A stretch of 23,269 nt of DNA from Lachnospiraceae bacterium UBA935. Its GTDB lineage: Bacteria > Bacillota > Clostridia > Lachnospirales > Lachnospiraceae. Below, in pieces: positions 13,518-21,986 of the stretch. A model generated the notes under the pieces. That model saw only the letters and a list, made by a program, of their open reading frames with translations. It was not told the DNA's origin and searched no databases. The position numbers and the translations under genes were made by a program. The first letter of the stretch is position 1, and each line of letters starts with the position of its first letter. The stretch lies in NCBI GenBank assembly GCA_002293525.1, contig DBDJ01000073.1:1-23269 (forward strand), given 5' to 3'.

Positions 13518-16094
13518 ATGAAAAAGAAAAGCAGGACAAAGGGTATGACAAGATTCATGTCAATAATTATGATGATGATATTTGTGTTATCGTCAGTCAT
13601 ACCGGCAGGGGCGGCCGGAAGCCCAGTGGAGTATGATCCGGATGCGGTTTCCTACCGTAACGTCATGTATTACGGAGACTGGACGATCTGGGGGGAAAGC
13701 TTTTATCCGACCGAGATTCCGGCCGATCAGATTACCCATCTGAACTTTGCATTTTTAGATTTTGACGCCAATGCCAATTTAGTACTGACGGACACAGATG
13801 CGGCCTTGAGTACATCTCTGGGTACTGCGGGGGTTACATGGGGTGAGGCCAATGCCGGAATCTTAATGAATCTCCAGCATTTAAGAGCCCTCAATCCTAA
13901 TCTGCGGATCGGCGTTTCTATAGGTGGATGGACCAGGTCAGGTGATTTCTCGGTGGTAGCGGCGAATCCGACACTGCGTGCCAAACTGGTTCGGAACATA
14001 GTTAAGTTCGTAAAATATGCCAACATGGATTTTGCTGATATCGACTGGGAATATCCGGGTTCGGTACGGGCTCCTGAGTCAGACACTGACGAAGGAACAC
14101 TCAACTCCACACCGGCCGACAAGGCCAATTATATCCTCCTTCTGCAAGAATTACGTGCTGCTCTGGATGAACAGGGCGAAGAGCTGGACAGGGTATATGA
14201 ACTGTCGGTAGCGATTCCCGCTTCGGCGGCTCAGCTGAATACCTCGATAGATATTCCGGCGCTGTTCGACGTCGTTGATTTTGCCAATATCATGACATAT
14301 GACATGGCGGGAACATGGAATCCGATCTCGGGCCATCATACCGCACTCTATACCAATCCGGAAGACCCTTATGCAAGCAGCGGGCTTTCCGTACATGACA
14401 GCGTGACCTATCTGTTGGGTAACGGCGCTATTGCATCGAAGATCAACGTCGGCTGTGCTTTTTATACCAGAGGGTTCCCTAATGTCGCTGACGACGGCGG
14501 CGTGGAAGATCTGCCGGGATTATTTGGGACAAATACCCCTTCCGGAAACTTCCTCAATGCCGGCAATTGGTCATACGGAAAATTTGACCAGCTTTATGCA
14601 GCATATCCGGGGCTTGAATATTACTGGGACAGCGTGGCCCATGCACCGTACTTATATGATGCGTCTACCGGTGCCTTTTTCTCCTTTGATGACGTCCGTT
14701 CCGTAACGGACAAAGCTGAATATGTAAAAGAACATAACCTTGGCGGGGTTATCAGCTGGCAGCAGTCGGACGACCGGGTAACAGTGCCGGGAACCGATGT
14801 CAGGGATGAGCTGACCAAAGCTTTGAAGGAAGGCCTGTTTGGCGATGCGGATCTTACCGATTATGTCATCCCCAATGATCCCAATAGCAACGTTTCGGTT
14901 TCGATAGCACCTTATTCTGCCAACAATCAGAACGGCTTTACCATTACCGTTAATAACCTTGCGGTTCTGGAAGAGAGCGACCAGGTGCTGAGAGCGTTGG
15001 AAGAAAAGGCAGAAACAGTGAAGCTGCCTAAAGTATATCTTTTTACCGACGAGGATGCGGCCTTTTCCACAGCACCCCAGTCACCGACGGTGACCGACGG
15101 GGATTGCTATTGCGTCGTGGATCTGGCGTCGCTTTACGCCAACCGTTTTATCCCCCAGAACAGTTCGATGAGCTTCAACGTACTGACGGACGGCTCGACG
15201 GATGTAGCGGAGATTGTAAGCGTGGAAATTTCTCAGCGGATCTCTACCGCCGGACCGGAAATCAGCCGTCAGGTGGTTTACGGCAGCGGTACTGCGGTTG
15301 ACGCTAAGCCGGTTATTTCCGGAGCGGGCAATATATCGATCGAAGAAGGTACCGCTTTTAATGCCCTGCAAGGGGTAACGGCATCGGATCAGGAAGACGG
15401 CGATCTGACCCTCTCGATTCAGGTCAGCGGGACGGTTGATTCGGATACTCCCGGCATTTATACCCTGACCTATAGCGTCAGCGACTCAGTGCCCCAGACG
15501 ACAACGGTGACCCGCGTTGTTACCGTGACTGGGGCAGGTGTTGCCGTCAATACGCCGCCGGTTATTTACGGGGTAACAAACAAAACGATTCAAGTCGGAG
15601 ACAGCTTTGATCCGTTGCAGGGCGTAAGTGCCAGTGATGCGGAAGACGGCAACCTTACTTCTGCGATCGTGGTAACCGGCTCTGTCAATACGGCTATGGA
15701 AGGTACTTATCAACTGAGCTATTCGGCAACAGATTCCGACGCCGCAACCACGACGGCAGACTGCGTAATCACTGTTCTCGGCGTTAACGATGACCCTGAT
15801 TCCGAGGAATATGATCCTGAAAAAATCTACTTTGCCGACGATACCGCAACCTATAACGGCGATACCTATAAAGCCAAATGGTGGGTTCAGGGCGGCGGAA
15901 CGCCTGACATAAACCAGGCATGGGAAAAAATCGCTGATGGAGAAGGAGAAGAAGGGGAAATCGAAGAATATAATCCCGCTAAGGTCTATGTAGGCGGCGA
16001 TCAGGTCACTTATCAAGGCGTTGTTTATGAAGCGCAATGGTGGACACAAGGCGACTTGCCCGGAAGCAACAGTGTCTGGGTGCCGGTTGGATGA
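13518..16094 (+). CDS. Secreted multidomain GH18 chitinase
   Basis: 858-residue secreted enzyme hydrolysing chitin or related GlcNAc polymers. A signal peptide covers about 1-33 (KKKSRTK, hydrophobic core, ending near PAGAAG). The GH18 barrel spans about 43-440: SIGGW at 134-138, catalytic motif D171-x2-D174-x-D176-x-E178, YDMAG at 261-265 and a late Trp414. A beta-rich region follows (about 458-590), then two Ig-like repeats of about 76 residues (597-672, 679-754; each with LQGVxASDxEDGxL), then two CBM5/12 chitin-binding modules (764-804, 817-857; YxAxWW motif). Start chosen at 13518 after AAAGGAGG; an in-frame ATG at 13482 lies inside the inverted repeat. No cell-wall anchor seen. Confidence 0.93.
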   Translation: MKKKSRTKGMTRFMSIIMMMIFVLSSVIPAGAAGSPVEYDPDAVSYRNVMYYGDWTIWGESFYPTEIPADQITHLNFAFLDFDANANLVLTDTDAALSTSLGTAGVTWGEANAGILMNLQHLRALNPNLRIGVSIGGWTRSGDFSVVAANPTLRAKLVRNIVKFVKYANMDFADIDWEYPGSVRAPESDTDEGTLNSTPADKANYILLLQELRAALDEQGEELDRVYELSVAIPASAAQLNTSIDIPALFDVVDFANIMTYDMAGTWNPISGHHTALYTNPEDPYASSGLSVHDSVTYLLGNGAIASKINVGCAFYTRGFPNVADDGGVEDLPGLFGTNTPSGNFLNAGNWSYGKFDQLYAAYPGLEYYWDSVAHAPYLYDASTGAFFSFDDVRSVTDKAEYVKEHNLGGVISWQQSDDRVTVPGTDVRDELTKALKEGLFGDADLTDYVIPNDPNSNVSVSIAPYSANNQNGFTITVNNLAVLEESDQVLRALEEKAETVKLPKVYLFTDEDAAFSTAPQSPTVTDGDCYCVVDLASLYANRFIPQNSSMSFNVLTDGSTDVAEIVSVEISQRISTAGPEISRQVVYGSGTAVDAKPVISGAGNISIEEGTAFNALQGVTASDQEDGDLTLSIQVSGTVDSDTPGIYTLTYSVSDSVPQTTTVTRVVTVTGAGVAVNTPPVIYGVTNKTIQVGDSFDPLQGVSASDAEDGNLTSAIVVTGSVNTAMEGTYQLSYSATDSDAATTTADCVITVLGVNDDPDSEEYDPEKIYFADDTATYNGDTYKAKWWVQGGGTPDINQAWEKIADGEGEEGEIEEYNPAKVYVGGDQVTYQGVVYEAQWWTQGDLPGSNSVWVPVG

Positions 16095-16107
16095 GTAATT
16101 AAATAAT

Positions 16108-16160
16108 CTAAATAGGATATAGGGCTGCGTACTACTTGACTGGTATGCAGTCCTATTTAG
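16108..16160 (+). terminator. Terminator-like hairpin after the chitinase gene
   Basis: CTAAATAGGA (16108-16117) pairs with TCCTATTTAG (16151-16160). Inside, GGCTGCGTAC pairs with GTATGCAGTC using G-U pairs. TTATTGCT follows. Probably ends the chitinase transcript. Confidence 0.65.
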
Positions 16161-16214
16161 TTATTGCTAGAATTATCTTTGCAAAATCTGAGCTTAAATA
16201 ATAGAATATTTATG

Positions 16215-16266
16215 GACCTGCTCCCCCTCGCGTCATTTTCCGAAGCTTGATGAGGGGGGGCAGGTC
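16215..16266. repeat. GC-rich 15-bp stem-loop
   Basis: GACCTGCTCCCCCTC (16215-16229) pairs with GAGGGGGGGCAGGTC (16252-16266) through 15 bp with one T-G wobble, enclosing a 22-nt loop. No T-run follows on the plus strand. It may be an extragenic palindromic element or part of the leader of the next gene. The remaining spacer to 16413 shows nothing else convincing. Confidence 0.6.
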
Positions 16267-16413
16267 ATTCCGATCAGGTTAAGGTAGTAAGATTCTCTTT
16301 GGGAACGCGGACTGGTGTGAACATATCGGATCTCTGGTGAAGTATCAGATTGCGGATTAAGAGGAAGCAGAATTGACTTCTTGAATATAGTAATAAAAAA
16401 AGAGGTTTACCGT

Positions 16414-18141
16414 ATGCCAGACAGGGAAAAAATCTTATCTGACGATTACATGGATATTATTTCCGATGCTTCGGAGTTTTACAGTATGAATTATCCTCCG
16501 GAAGAGTACTACTATCAGCAAGTGGAGGGTGATTTTGGGATTTTTTACATTAATCGGTCAATTGTGCCGCCATTAAATCCCACTAACTTTACTTATCGAG
16601 CGATACCAAAGCTTTTTGCGCTCATGCAGACAGAAGAAGCGCAGCAGAACCGGACTGTATTTGATCCCAGTGCGTTGATTGAAAGCGGGATCTTGCAGGT
16701 GCAGCGGCCGCCGCTTTCTCTTCTGGGCAGTGGGGTGGTATTGGGGTTTATTGATACGGGAATCCGGTATACCGAGGATGTCTTCCGCTATGCGGACGGC
16801 TCTTCCCGAATTATTGCAATATGGGATCAGACTATTCAGACGGGAGTTCCGCCGGAAGGGATGAAATATGGCTCACAGTATACTAAGTCGATGATTGACC
16901 AGGCGTTACGAACGGAGAATCCGCGTAATTTTGTGCCTTCCTGGGATGATAATGGCCATGGGACTTCGGTAGCCAGTGTGGCCGCCGGCAGTTCCTTGGG
17001 GGAAGGGACGATATTTCAGGGAGCGGCACCGGACTGTCAGATCGTGGTGGTCAAGTGCAAGCAGGCCAAGCAATATCTGCGGGATTATTATTTTGTGCCG
17101 GAAGATGTCGATGCTTTTTCGGAAACAGATGTCATCATGGCGCTAAAATATATTGAAGAGTTCGGGATTGCTTACCGTCGTCCGGTGGTCATCTGTTTCG
17201 GTATGGGCAGCAATCTCGGCGGCCATGCCGGCGGCTCGCCTTTCTCCACGTTTATTAACCGGACTGCTGTCAGGCGCAGCCGAATCGTCGTGGCCGGCGG
17301 CGGGAACGAAGGAAGTACGGCCCATCATTATTCGGGAAGCGTGAGGAATATCAGTGACGATGACAATCACGATCAGGTGGAGATCCAGGTAAAAGAAGGG
17401 ACACCCGGCTTTATCCTGGAACTGTGGGGCGGGCTACCAAATTCGCTTTCGGCCTCCATTCATTCACCGGGCGGGGAAAGGACAGAAGCTGTGGATTTCC
17501 GGACACAGGGCGGCCGGAGCTTCAGCTTTGTATATGAACAGACACAGGTAAGGGTCGATCATGTCCTGGTAGAGCAGAGCACGGGTGATGAATTGTTTGT
17601 CTTCCGCTTTACCAATCCCACCGCTGGGGTATGGGTTGTCGATGTGGGCAGTTCGTTCGGCGTAATGGGCAATGACGGCAGTTTTAATATGTGGATGCCG
17701 ATTTCGGCTGGGGAGGATGTCGTGTTCCTGCGCCCCGATCCCTATATCACGCTGACCGGACCGGCCAATACGATGGAGATTTTGACCGTGACTACTTATA
17801 ATCATGCCAACGGAAGCTTTTACGGGCGGTCGGGAAGAGGATTCACCAGAATCAATGAAATAAAACCGGACATCGCAGCCCCCGGCGTTGATATTGATAC
17901 GATCCTAGGGAAAGTATCCGGTGCCAGCATGGCGGCGGCTATTACGGCCGGCGCGGCAGCCCAGTTCATGCAGTGGGCGGTGGTGCAGGGCAATAATAAT
18001 CACGTGGAAAGTCAGGAACTCCGGAATTATTTTATCCTGGGAGCGAAACGTTCGTCGGAGCTGTCCTATCCAAATCGGGAATGGGGGTACGGGAAGCTGA
18101 ATATCGCCGGGACGTTCGATATGTTGGCGGGGTTGTCGTAA
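16414..18141 (+). CDS. Subtilisin-family (S8) serine protease, Csp-like
   Basis: 575-residue S8 peptidase. The catalytic triad is Asp114 (GFIDTGIRY), His182 (DDNGHGTSVASVAAG) and Ser505 (VSGASMAAAITAGAAA); the serine motif departs from the usual GTSMAAP. About 320 residues between His and Ser include a beta-rich insert (about 320-470) like the jelly-roll insert of clostridial Csp germination proteases. A 100-residue acidic N-terminal region could be a propeptide. No signal peptide is seen, so it acts in the cytoplasm, in the developing spore or by non-classical release. AGAGGT lies 7 nt before the ATG at 16414; the frame is open 11 codons further up without a better site. Substrate unknown. 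Confidence 0.9.
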   Translation: MPDREKILSDDYMDIISDASEFYSMNYPPEEYYYQQVEGDFGIFYINRSIVPPLNPTNFTYRAIPKLFALMQTEEAQQNRTVFDPSALIESGILQVQRPPLSLLGSGVVLGFIDTGIRYTEDVFRYADGSSRIIAIWDQTIQTGVPPEGMKYGSQYTKSMIDQALRTENPRNFVPSWDDNGHGTSVASVAAGSSLGEGTIFQGAAPDCQIVVVKCKQAKQYLRDYYFVPEDVDAFSETDVIMALKYIEEFGIAYRRPVVICFGMGSNLGGHAGGSPFSTFINRTAVRRSRIVVAGGGNEGSTAHHYSGSVRNISDDDNHDQVEIQVKEGTPGFILELWGGLPNSLSASIHSPGGERTEAVDFRTQGGRSFSFVYEQTQVRVDHVLVEQSTGDELFVFRFTNPTAGVWVVDVGSSFGVMGNDGSFNMWMPISAGEDVVFLRPDPYITLTGPANTMEILTVTTYNHANGSFYGRSGRGFTRINEIKPDIAAPGVDIDTILGKVSGASMAAAITAGAAAQFMQWAVVQGNNNHVESQELRNYFILGAKRSSELSYPNREWGYGKLNIAGTFDMLAGLS

Positions 18142-18457
18142 AGGGATAATAGAATTATTTGGAATATGATGATGCGTTCCTGATTATTCTTATCAGGCGT
18201 CATTCCGGCATGAAACTGAAACGGTTCAAGGAAGAGCAGCTAAGCAAAGATACTGGGACTGCTACTCGTTCTGATTTCAAATGTTATTGAAACATTTAGC
18301 ATAGTTTCATGCCGCTTTATTCCTAGTGTGGCTTGCTAATTGTTTTTATGTAAAATGCTTTACCAATTCTTTGCACTATGTTAAAATAAATTTACTCACG
18401 AATATTTTGTTTTGTTAATGCGGCACATATGCTTACATATACAGTAAAGAGGGTAAA
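18142..18457. other. Spacer at a composition boundary
   Basis: 316 nt without a convincing gene. It holds a CCTGAT/ATCAGG hairpin (18179-18197), a long-range 12-bp inverted repeat and a 26-codon open frame (18210-18290) lacking a good ribosome site. From about 18280 onward the DNA is clearly AT-rich. No clear promoter for the next operon could be assigned. Confidence 0.6.
18206..18314. repeat. 12-bp perfect inverted repeat enclosing 85 bp
   Basis: CGGCATGAAACT (18206-18217) and AGTTTCATGCCG (18303-18314) are exact inverted copies. The right arm also takes part in a local TGAAAC/GTTTCA hairpin starting near 18289, so two structures compete. No flanking target duplication was seen. T-rich DNA follows the right arm, so an alternative reading is a terminator for the protease gene. 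Confidence 0.6.
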
Positions 18458-19192
18458 ATGATAAAAATTGCCATTTGTGACGATGAATTGGTTTTTATAA
18501 AACAAGTCCAAGTATTGCTTAATCATATTTTAAGCGATAAAAACATTATTTTTTCTGTTAATTACTTTTTGTCAGGAGAAGAATTATGTAAAAGTCTAGA
18601 TAATGGATTTACTTATGATATTGTTTTTTTAGATATTCTTATGAGTGGTATAAACGGAATAGATGTTGGATTGAGATTGAACCAAAGTAATAACAAAAAA
18701 TCTATATTGATCTATGTATCTTCTTATGATACTCGTGCGAAAGAGGTATTTTGTGTTAATGCACATCGTTTTCTTTCCAAACCGATTGAAATCCAACTGT
18801 TTGAAGAAGCCTTAATCAGTGCTTGTGAAATATTGGATAGATCGCTCAAGAAAGTGTTTTCCTTTATCTGTTCGGACGGACATGTTAAATTACCCCTGTA
18901 TAATATTTTATATTTTGAAGTGGTTCAAAGCCATAGAGTCGATGTCATAACCCATAAAGATAATTATACTTTTTATGGTAAATTAGCTGATGTTCAGTCT
19001 GAATTGTTAGCTGATGATTTCCTGCGTATACATCAGTCCTACCTGATTAATTATGATTACATCAAAAATATCACTTATGAAAATGTAACTATGGAAAATG
19101 ATGTGCTACTTTGGATCAGCGGACCAAGAAGAAAAGAAATACGTAAAATATATAAGGAAACAAAACAGCGGAGGAACAATAAATGGCAGTAA
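18458..19192 (+). CDS. Second LytTR-family response regulator (AgrA-like)
   Basis: 244-residue regulator with a receiver domain (1-125; Asp8-Asp9, phospho-acceptor Asp59 in FLDILMSGING, serine pair near 89, Lys in FLSKP near 108) and a LytTR DNA-binding domain (about 138-240; FEVVQSHRVDV, FLRIHQSYLINYDYI). The usual Met-Pro after the aspartate is Met-Ser here. AAGAGGG lies just before the ATG. Its 3' end overlaps the kinase gene by 10 nt. It differs widely from the regulator at 8583, so it is not a recent duplicate. Base composition is much more AT-rich than the protease gene upstream. It likely controls nearby or distant peptide biosynthesis genes. Confidence 0.9.
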   Translation: MIKIAICDDELVFIKQVQVLLNHILSDKNIIFSVNYFLSGEELCKSLDNGFTYDIVFLDILMSGINGIDVGLRLNQSNNKKSILIYVSSYDTRAKEVFCVNAHRFLSKPIEIQLFEEALISACEILDRSLKKVFSFICSDGHVKLPLYNILYFEVVQSHRVDVITHKDNYTFYGKLADVQSELLADDFLRIHQSYLINYDYIKNITYENVTMENDVLLWISGPRRKEIRKIYKETKQRRNNKWQ

Positions 19193-20487
19193 TAATCACA
19201 TATTTGATTATGAATATAGTCAGAACTTATGCCATTTATAGTTTTATAGACAATTTCTTGATAAAGAAACGGGCTTCTAATCTGATTGTTTTCTGTGGAT
19301 ATGGGAGCTATTATTTTATTACCGCTTTTATTTACTTTAAATCTTTTACTTTACTACATGATTTTATTATTAATTTGGTTATGGGATTTATCATATGTTT
19401 ACTATACAAAACACGCTTTTTCAAGAAAATTTTTGCCGCAGTTTTTATATATATTTTGACAATAGTCAGTGTCGATTGTACGACAACCATTCTTGATCTT
19501 TTATATAATAATACAGATTCAACAGTAAACAATGTATCCAAGACTCTGATATTGGTCGGAATTATACTCTCTGCGGTATTACTGTTAGGTCTTGTAAAGT
19601 TGATAAATCCGATTTTTGTACACCAAATTGCCGAGATGCCACATACTTATTGGTTATCTGTTTTTTTTGCTCCTTCTGGTAGTATATATATCTTGCATGT
19701 TTTAACTATGAAAGCAGGAAATAGCCATAGATTATCTTTGATCGCAATGACTATTATAATACTCCTGGCAATTAATTTTCATGTATTTTATTTATACAGA
19801 AGATTATTACATGAAGAAGCTATTAAGTTTCAAAATATCATACTTCGTCGGCAGAACGAAGATTATAAAAATCAAGCATTACTCATTCAGAGTTACCAAA
19901 AAGAACTCCGTATTCAACAGCATGATATAAAAAATCACCTTACCTCAATCAAAGAATTGGCAAAAAATCAACAATCCTATCAATTATCAAAATACATAGA
20001 TACCTTACTTGAAGATACAAAATCAATTGAAGCAGGTATTAATACAGGGAATACGATCATTGATGCTATGATTAACAGCAAATTATATCTAGCGACCTGT
20101 CAAAAAACACCATTTTATATGAAAATCAAGATATCTGAAGAGTTGAAAATCAATAGCACAGATTTGACGATCATTCTTGGCAACCTTTTAGATAATGCTT
20201 TGGAAGCATGTTCCAAACTTCCAGTCAATGAACGGGAAGTACAAATTGAGATTTGTTATGAGCACACTACGCTCACTATTAATATATCAAATCCTTTTAA
20301 TCAATCGGAAATTAATATTCGAGAAGAAAAAGTCTATACTACAAAAAAGGATAAAACTTCACATGGTATTGGGATAAATCGCGTTCAGCAAATAGTGGAA
20401 AAATATGATGGTAGCATAATTGAATATGATATTTCACATCAGGATCGACGCACAATTTTTACGGTAAATGTTTTGCTTTACCTATGA
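19183..20487 (+). CDS. Second GHKL sensor histidine kinase (AgrC-like)
   Basis: 434-residue kinase with an N-terminal membrane domain (hydrophobic runs near 4-22, 36-52, 60-76, 83-98, 122-140, 158-175, 186-204), a basic coiled stretch, phospho-accepting His247 in QQHDIKNHLTS, an N-box NLLDNALEAC and a G-box SHGIGINRVQQ. GGAGG is 8 nt before the ATG, which overlaps the regulator stop. No agrB or agrD lies beside it, so it may be an eavesdropping receptor, may respond to the AgrD product at 7634-7783, or may sense the peptide made by the adjacent biosynthetic genes. Length equals that of the first kinase. Confidence 0.9.
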   Translation: MAVIITYLIMNIVRTYAIYSFIDNFLIKKRASNLIVFCGYGSYYFITAFIYFKSFTLLHDFIINLVMGFIICLLYKTRFFKKIFAAVFIYILTIVSVDCTTTILDLLYNNTDSTVNNVSKTLILVGIILSAVLLLGLVKLINPIFVHQIAEMPHTYWLSVFFAPSGSIYILHVLTMKAGNSHRLSLIAMTIIILLAINFHVFYLYRRLLHEEAIKFQNIILRRQNEDYKNQALLIQSYQKELRIQQHDIKNHLTSIKELAKNQQSYQLSKYIDTLLEDTKSIEAGINTGNTIIDAMINSKLYLATCQKTPFYMKIKISEELKINSTDLTIILGNLLDNALEACSKLPVNEREVQIEICYEHTTLTINISNPFNQSEINIREEKVYTTKKDKTSHGIGINRVQQIVEKYDGSIIEYDISHQDRRTIFTVNVLLYL

Positions 20488-20781
20488 ATTCCCTCTTGAT
20501 AACATTATTTTACAAAAAAGTAATCGGGAATAATAAAAAAGCAAAATTCATTTGCAGAAATATGAGAGAATATGTCTTAAAATACGAGTATTTGAAAACT
20601 ATATTTACAAATATGTTAAATTGTTATATAACGAGATAGGCTCTTAGTGATTTAGTCTATTGTGATAGCTAAACTATATGAACGAGCGGCTGAGGAGTAA
20701 GACAAGACTCGATAAATCGCATAAATACTGAATTATTCAAGTTTTGTTCATGGCTAAATAATCAGATATGGAGGTGTGTAG
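20488..20781. other. Leader and promoter region before the carrier-protein gene
   Basis: 294 nt without a supported gene; very AT-rich. It contains a promoter candidate (20604-20632), followed by a leader of about 140 nt with a weak TTAG-CTAT/ATAG-TAA hairpin near 20660. Two tiny open frames (25 and 17 codons) lack ribosome sites. No riboswitch or tRNA was recognised. Confidence 0.5.
20604..20632 (+). promoter_or_regulatory. Candidate promoter of the carrier protein / NRPS genes
   Basis: TTTACA (20604-20609), 17 bp, then TATAAC (20627-20632). Four to five of six matches at each element in an AT-rich setting, so chance is possible. It would drive the three co-directional genes from 20782 on. 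Confidence 0.45.
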
Positions 20782-21009
20782 GTGCTTGAGAGATTGCAAG
20801 AAATTATTCGTAACCATTCAGGTAATTTGGATACTGTTATAACAAAAGACTCGGTTTTGCTGACTGATGTTGATTTGAACTCGTTTGAATTGTTTAGTAT
20901 GTTTTGCGAAGTTGAGGAAAGCTTTAACATAGAATTATCTAACCGTGCAATTACTCAATTAAAGACAGTGCAAGACGTACTTGATTATATCTCAGCTCAT
21001 GTGGAGTAA
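20782..21009 (+). CDS. Stand-alone acyl/peptidyl carrier protein
   Basis: 75-residue carrier protein with an acidic four-helix profile. The phosphopantetheine attachment serine is Ser34 in VDLNSFELFSM, where Asn-Ser-Phe replaces the usual Asp-Ser-Leu. It starts with GTG at 20782, preceded by GGAGG with a 7-nt gap; no ATG fits. The next gene starts 5 nt after its stop. Its place ahead of a PLP enzyme and an NRPS, far from fatty acid genes, suggests a dedicated carrier that holds an acyl or aminoacyl group for the assembly line. A separate phosphopantetheinyl transferase would be needed and is not seen here. Confidence 0.85.
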   Translation: MLERLQEIIRNHSGNLDTVITKDSVLLTDVDLNSFELFSMFCEVEESFNIELSNRAITQLKTVQDVLDYISAHVE

Positions 21010-21013
21010 AACT

Positions 21014-21913
21014 ATGCAAGTGTATAATAGTATTTTAGAAACAATAGGCAATACACCTTTAATAAAACTTAATAGAATAAATCCCAATCCTAATGTGTTT
21101 CTATATGCAAAATTCGAAGGATTTAATCCAACAGGAAGTATAAAGGATCGCATTGCACTAAAAATGATTGAACAAGCAGAAAATGAAGGATCTCTTACAA
21201 AGAGCAAAACAATACTCGAAGCAACATCAGGGAACACGGGTATTGGACTTGCAATGATTGGTTGCGTGAAAGGGTATGATGTTGAAATAGTAATGAGTGA
21301 AGCAGTTTCAATTGAAAGACAAAAGATGATTCGGGCATTTGGTGGAAAGGTTACTTTAACTGCATCGGAATTAGGGACGGATGGTGCAATTATTAAGGCG
21401 AAAGAATTACTAAATAAATATCCAGATAAATATTTCAATACAGATCAATTCTCAAATATTTATAATAAGATTACTCACTATGAAACAACAGCTGAAGAGA
21501 TTTGGGAACAAACAAGCGGTGAAATAACACATTTTCTTTCGCCATTAGGTACTTCGGGTACACTTATGGGAATTGGGAAACGTTTGAGGGAAAAAAATGA
21601 ATTAATAAAAATTATTGAAGCACATCCTGTAAAATGCCACTATATACAAGGATTAAAGAACATGGAAGAGGCTATAATACCTGAGATATATGATCCTTCA
21701 ATGATTGACCAAAGTATTTATGTTGAAACAGAAGATGCATATTCAATGGCAAGAGAAATCGTTTTGAAGGAGGGGATATTTGTTGGCATGAGCAGTGGAG
21801 CGGCTATGGTTGCTGCATTGAATGTTATCCATCAATTAGACCATGGTGTTATGGTTGTAATTTTTTCAGATAGAGGAGAAAAGTATCTCAGTACAGATTT
21901 GTTTAGTACTTAA
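21014..21913 (+). CDS. CysK/CysM-family PLP enzyme (cysteine synthase-like)
   Basis: 299-residue fold-type II PLP enzyme. The Schiff-base lysine is Lys44 in NPTGSIKDR. TSGNTGIGLAM binds the substrate carboxylate, SPLGTSGTLMGIGKRLRE the cofactor phosphate, and GMSSGAAM is the late motif. Length and the glycine-loop type are closer to CysM than CysK. The ATG at 21014 follows TGGAGT with a 7-nt gap. It could make cysteine from O-acetylserine. In NRPS clusters relatives also make 2,3-diaminopropionate precursors from O-phosphoserine (SbnA type), but the SbnB-like partner is not visible before the window ends. Context favours supply of an amino acid building block. Confidence 0.85.
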   Translation: MQVYNSILETIGNTPLIKLNRINPNPNVFLYAKFEGFNPTGSIKDRIALKMIEQAENEGSLTKSKTILEATSGNTGIGLAMIGCVKGYDVEIVMSEAVSIERQKMIRAFGGKVTLTASELGTDGAIIKAKELLNKYPDKYFNTDQFSNIYNKITHYETTAEEIWEQTSGEITHFLSPLGTSGTLMGIGKRLREKNELIKIIEAHPVKCHYIQGLKNMEEAIIPEIYDPSMIDQSIYVETEDAYSMAREIVLKEGIFVGMSSGAAMVAALNVIHQLDHGVMVVIFSDRGEKYLSTDLFST

Positions 21914-21986
21914 TGAATAAATTCCTCATTATCTTTCTCGTTTTATGGCAAATAATCACAAAAATCAGGAGGGGATGTAATTTTAT

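Noticed and set aside
16290..16330. T-box-like GGGAACGCGG segment in the leader of the protease gene
   Set aside because: It lacks the full antiterminator consensus, specifier stem and terminator, and the downstream gene is not an aminoacyl-tRNA or amino acid gene.
20690..20760. Possible tRNA or small RNA in the leader before the carrier-protein gene
   Set aside because: No cloverleaf or T-loop consensus could be built.
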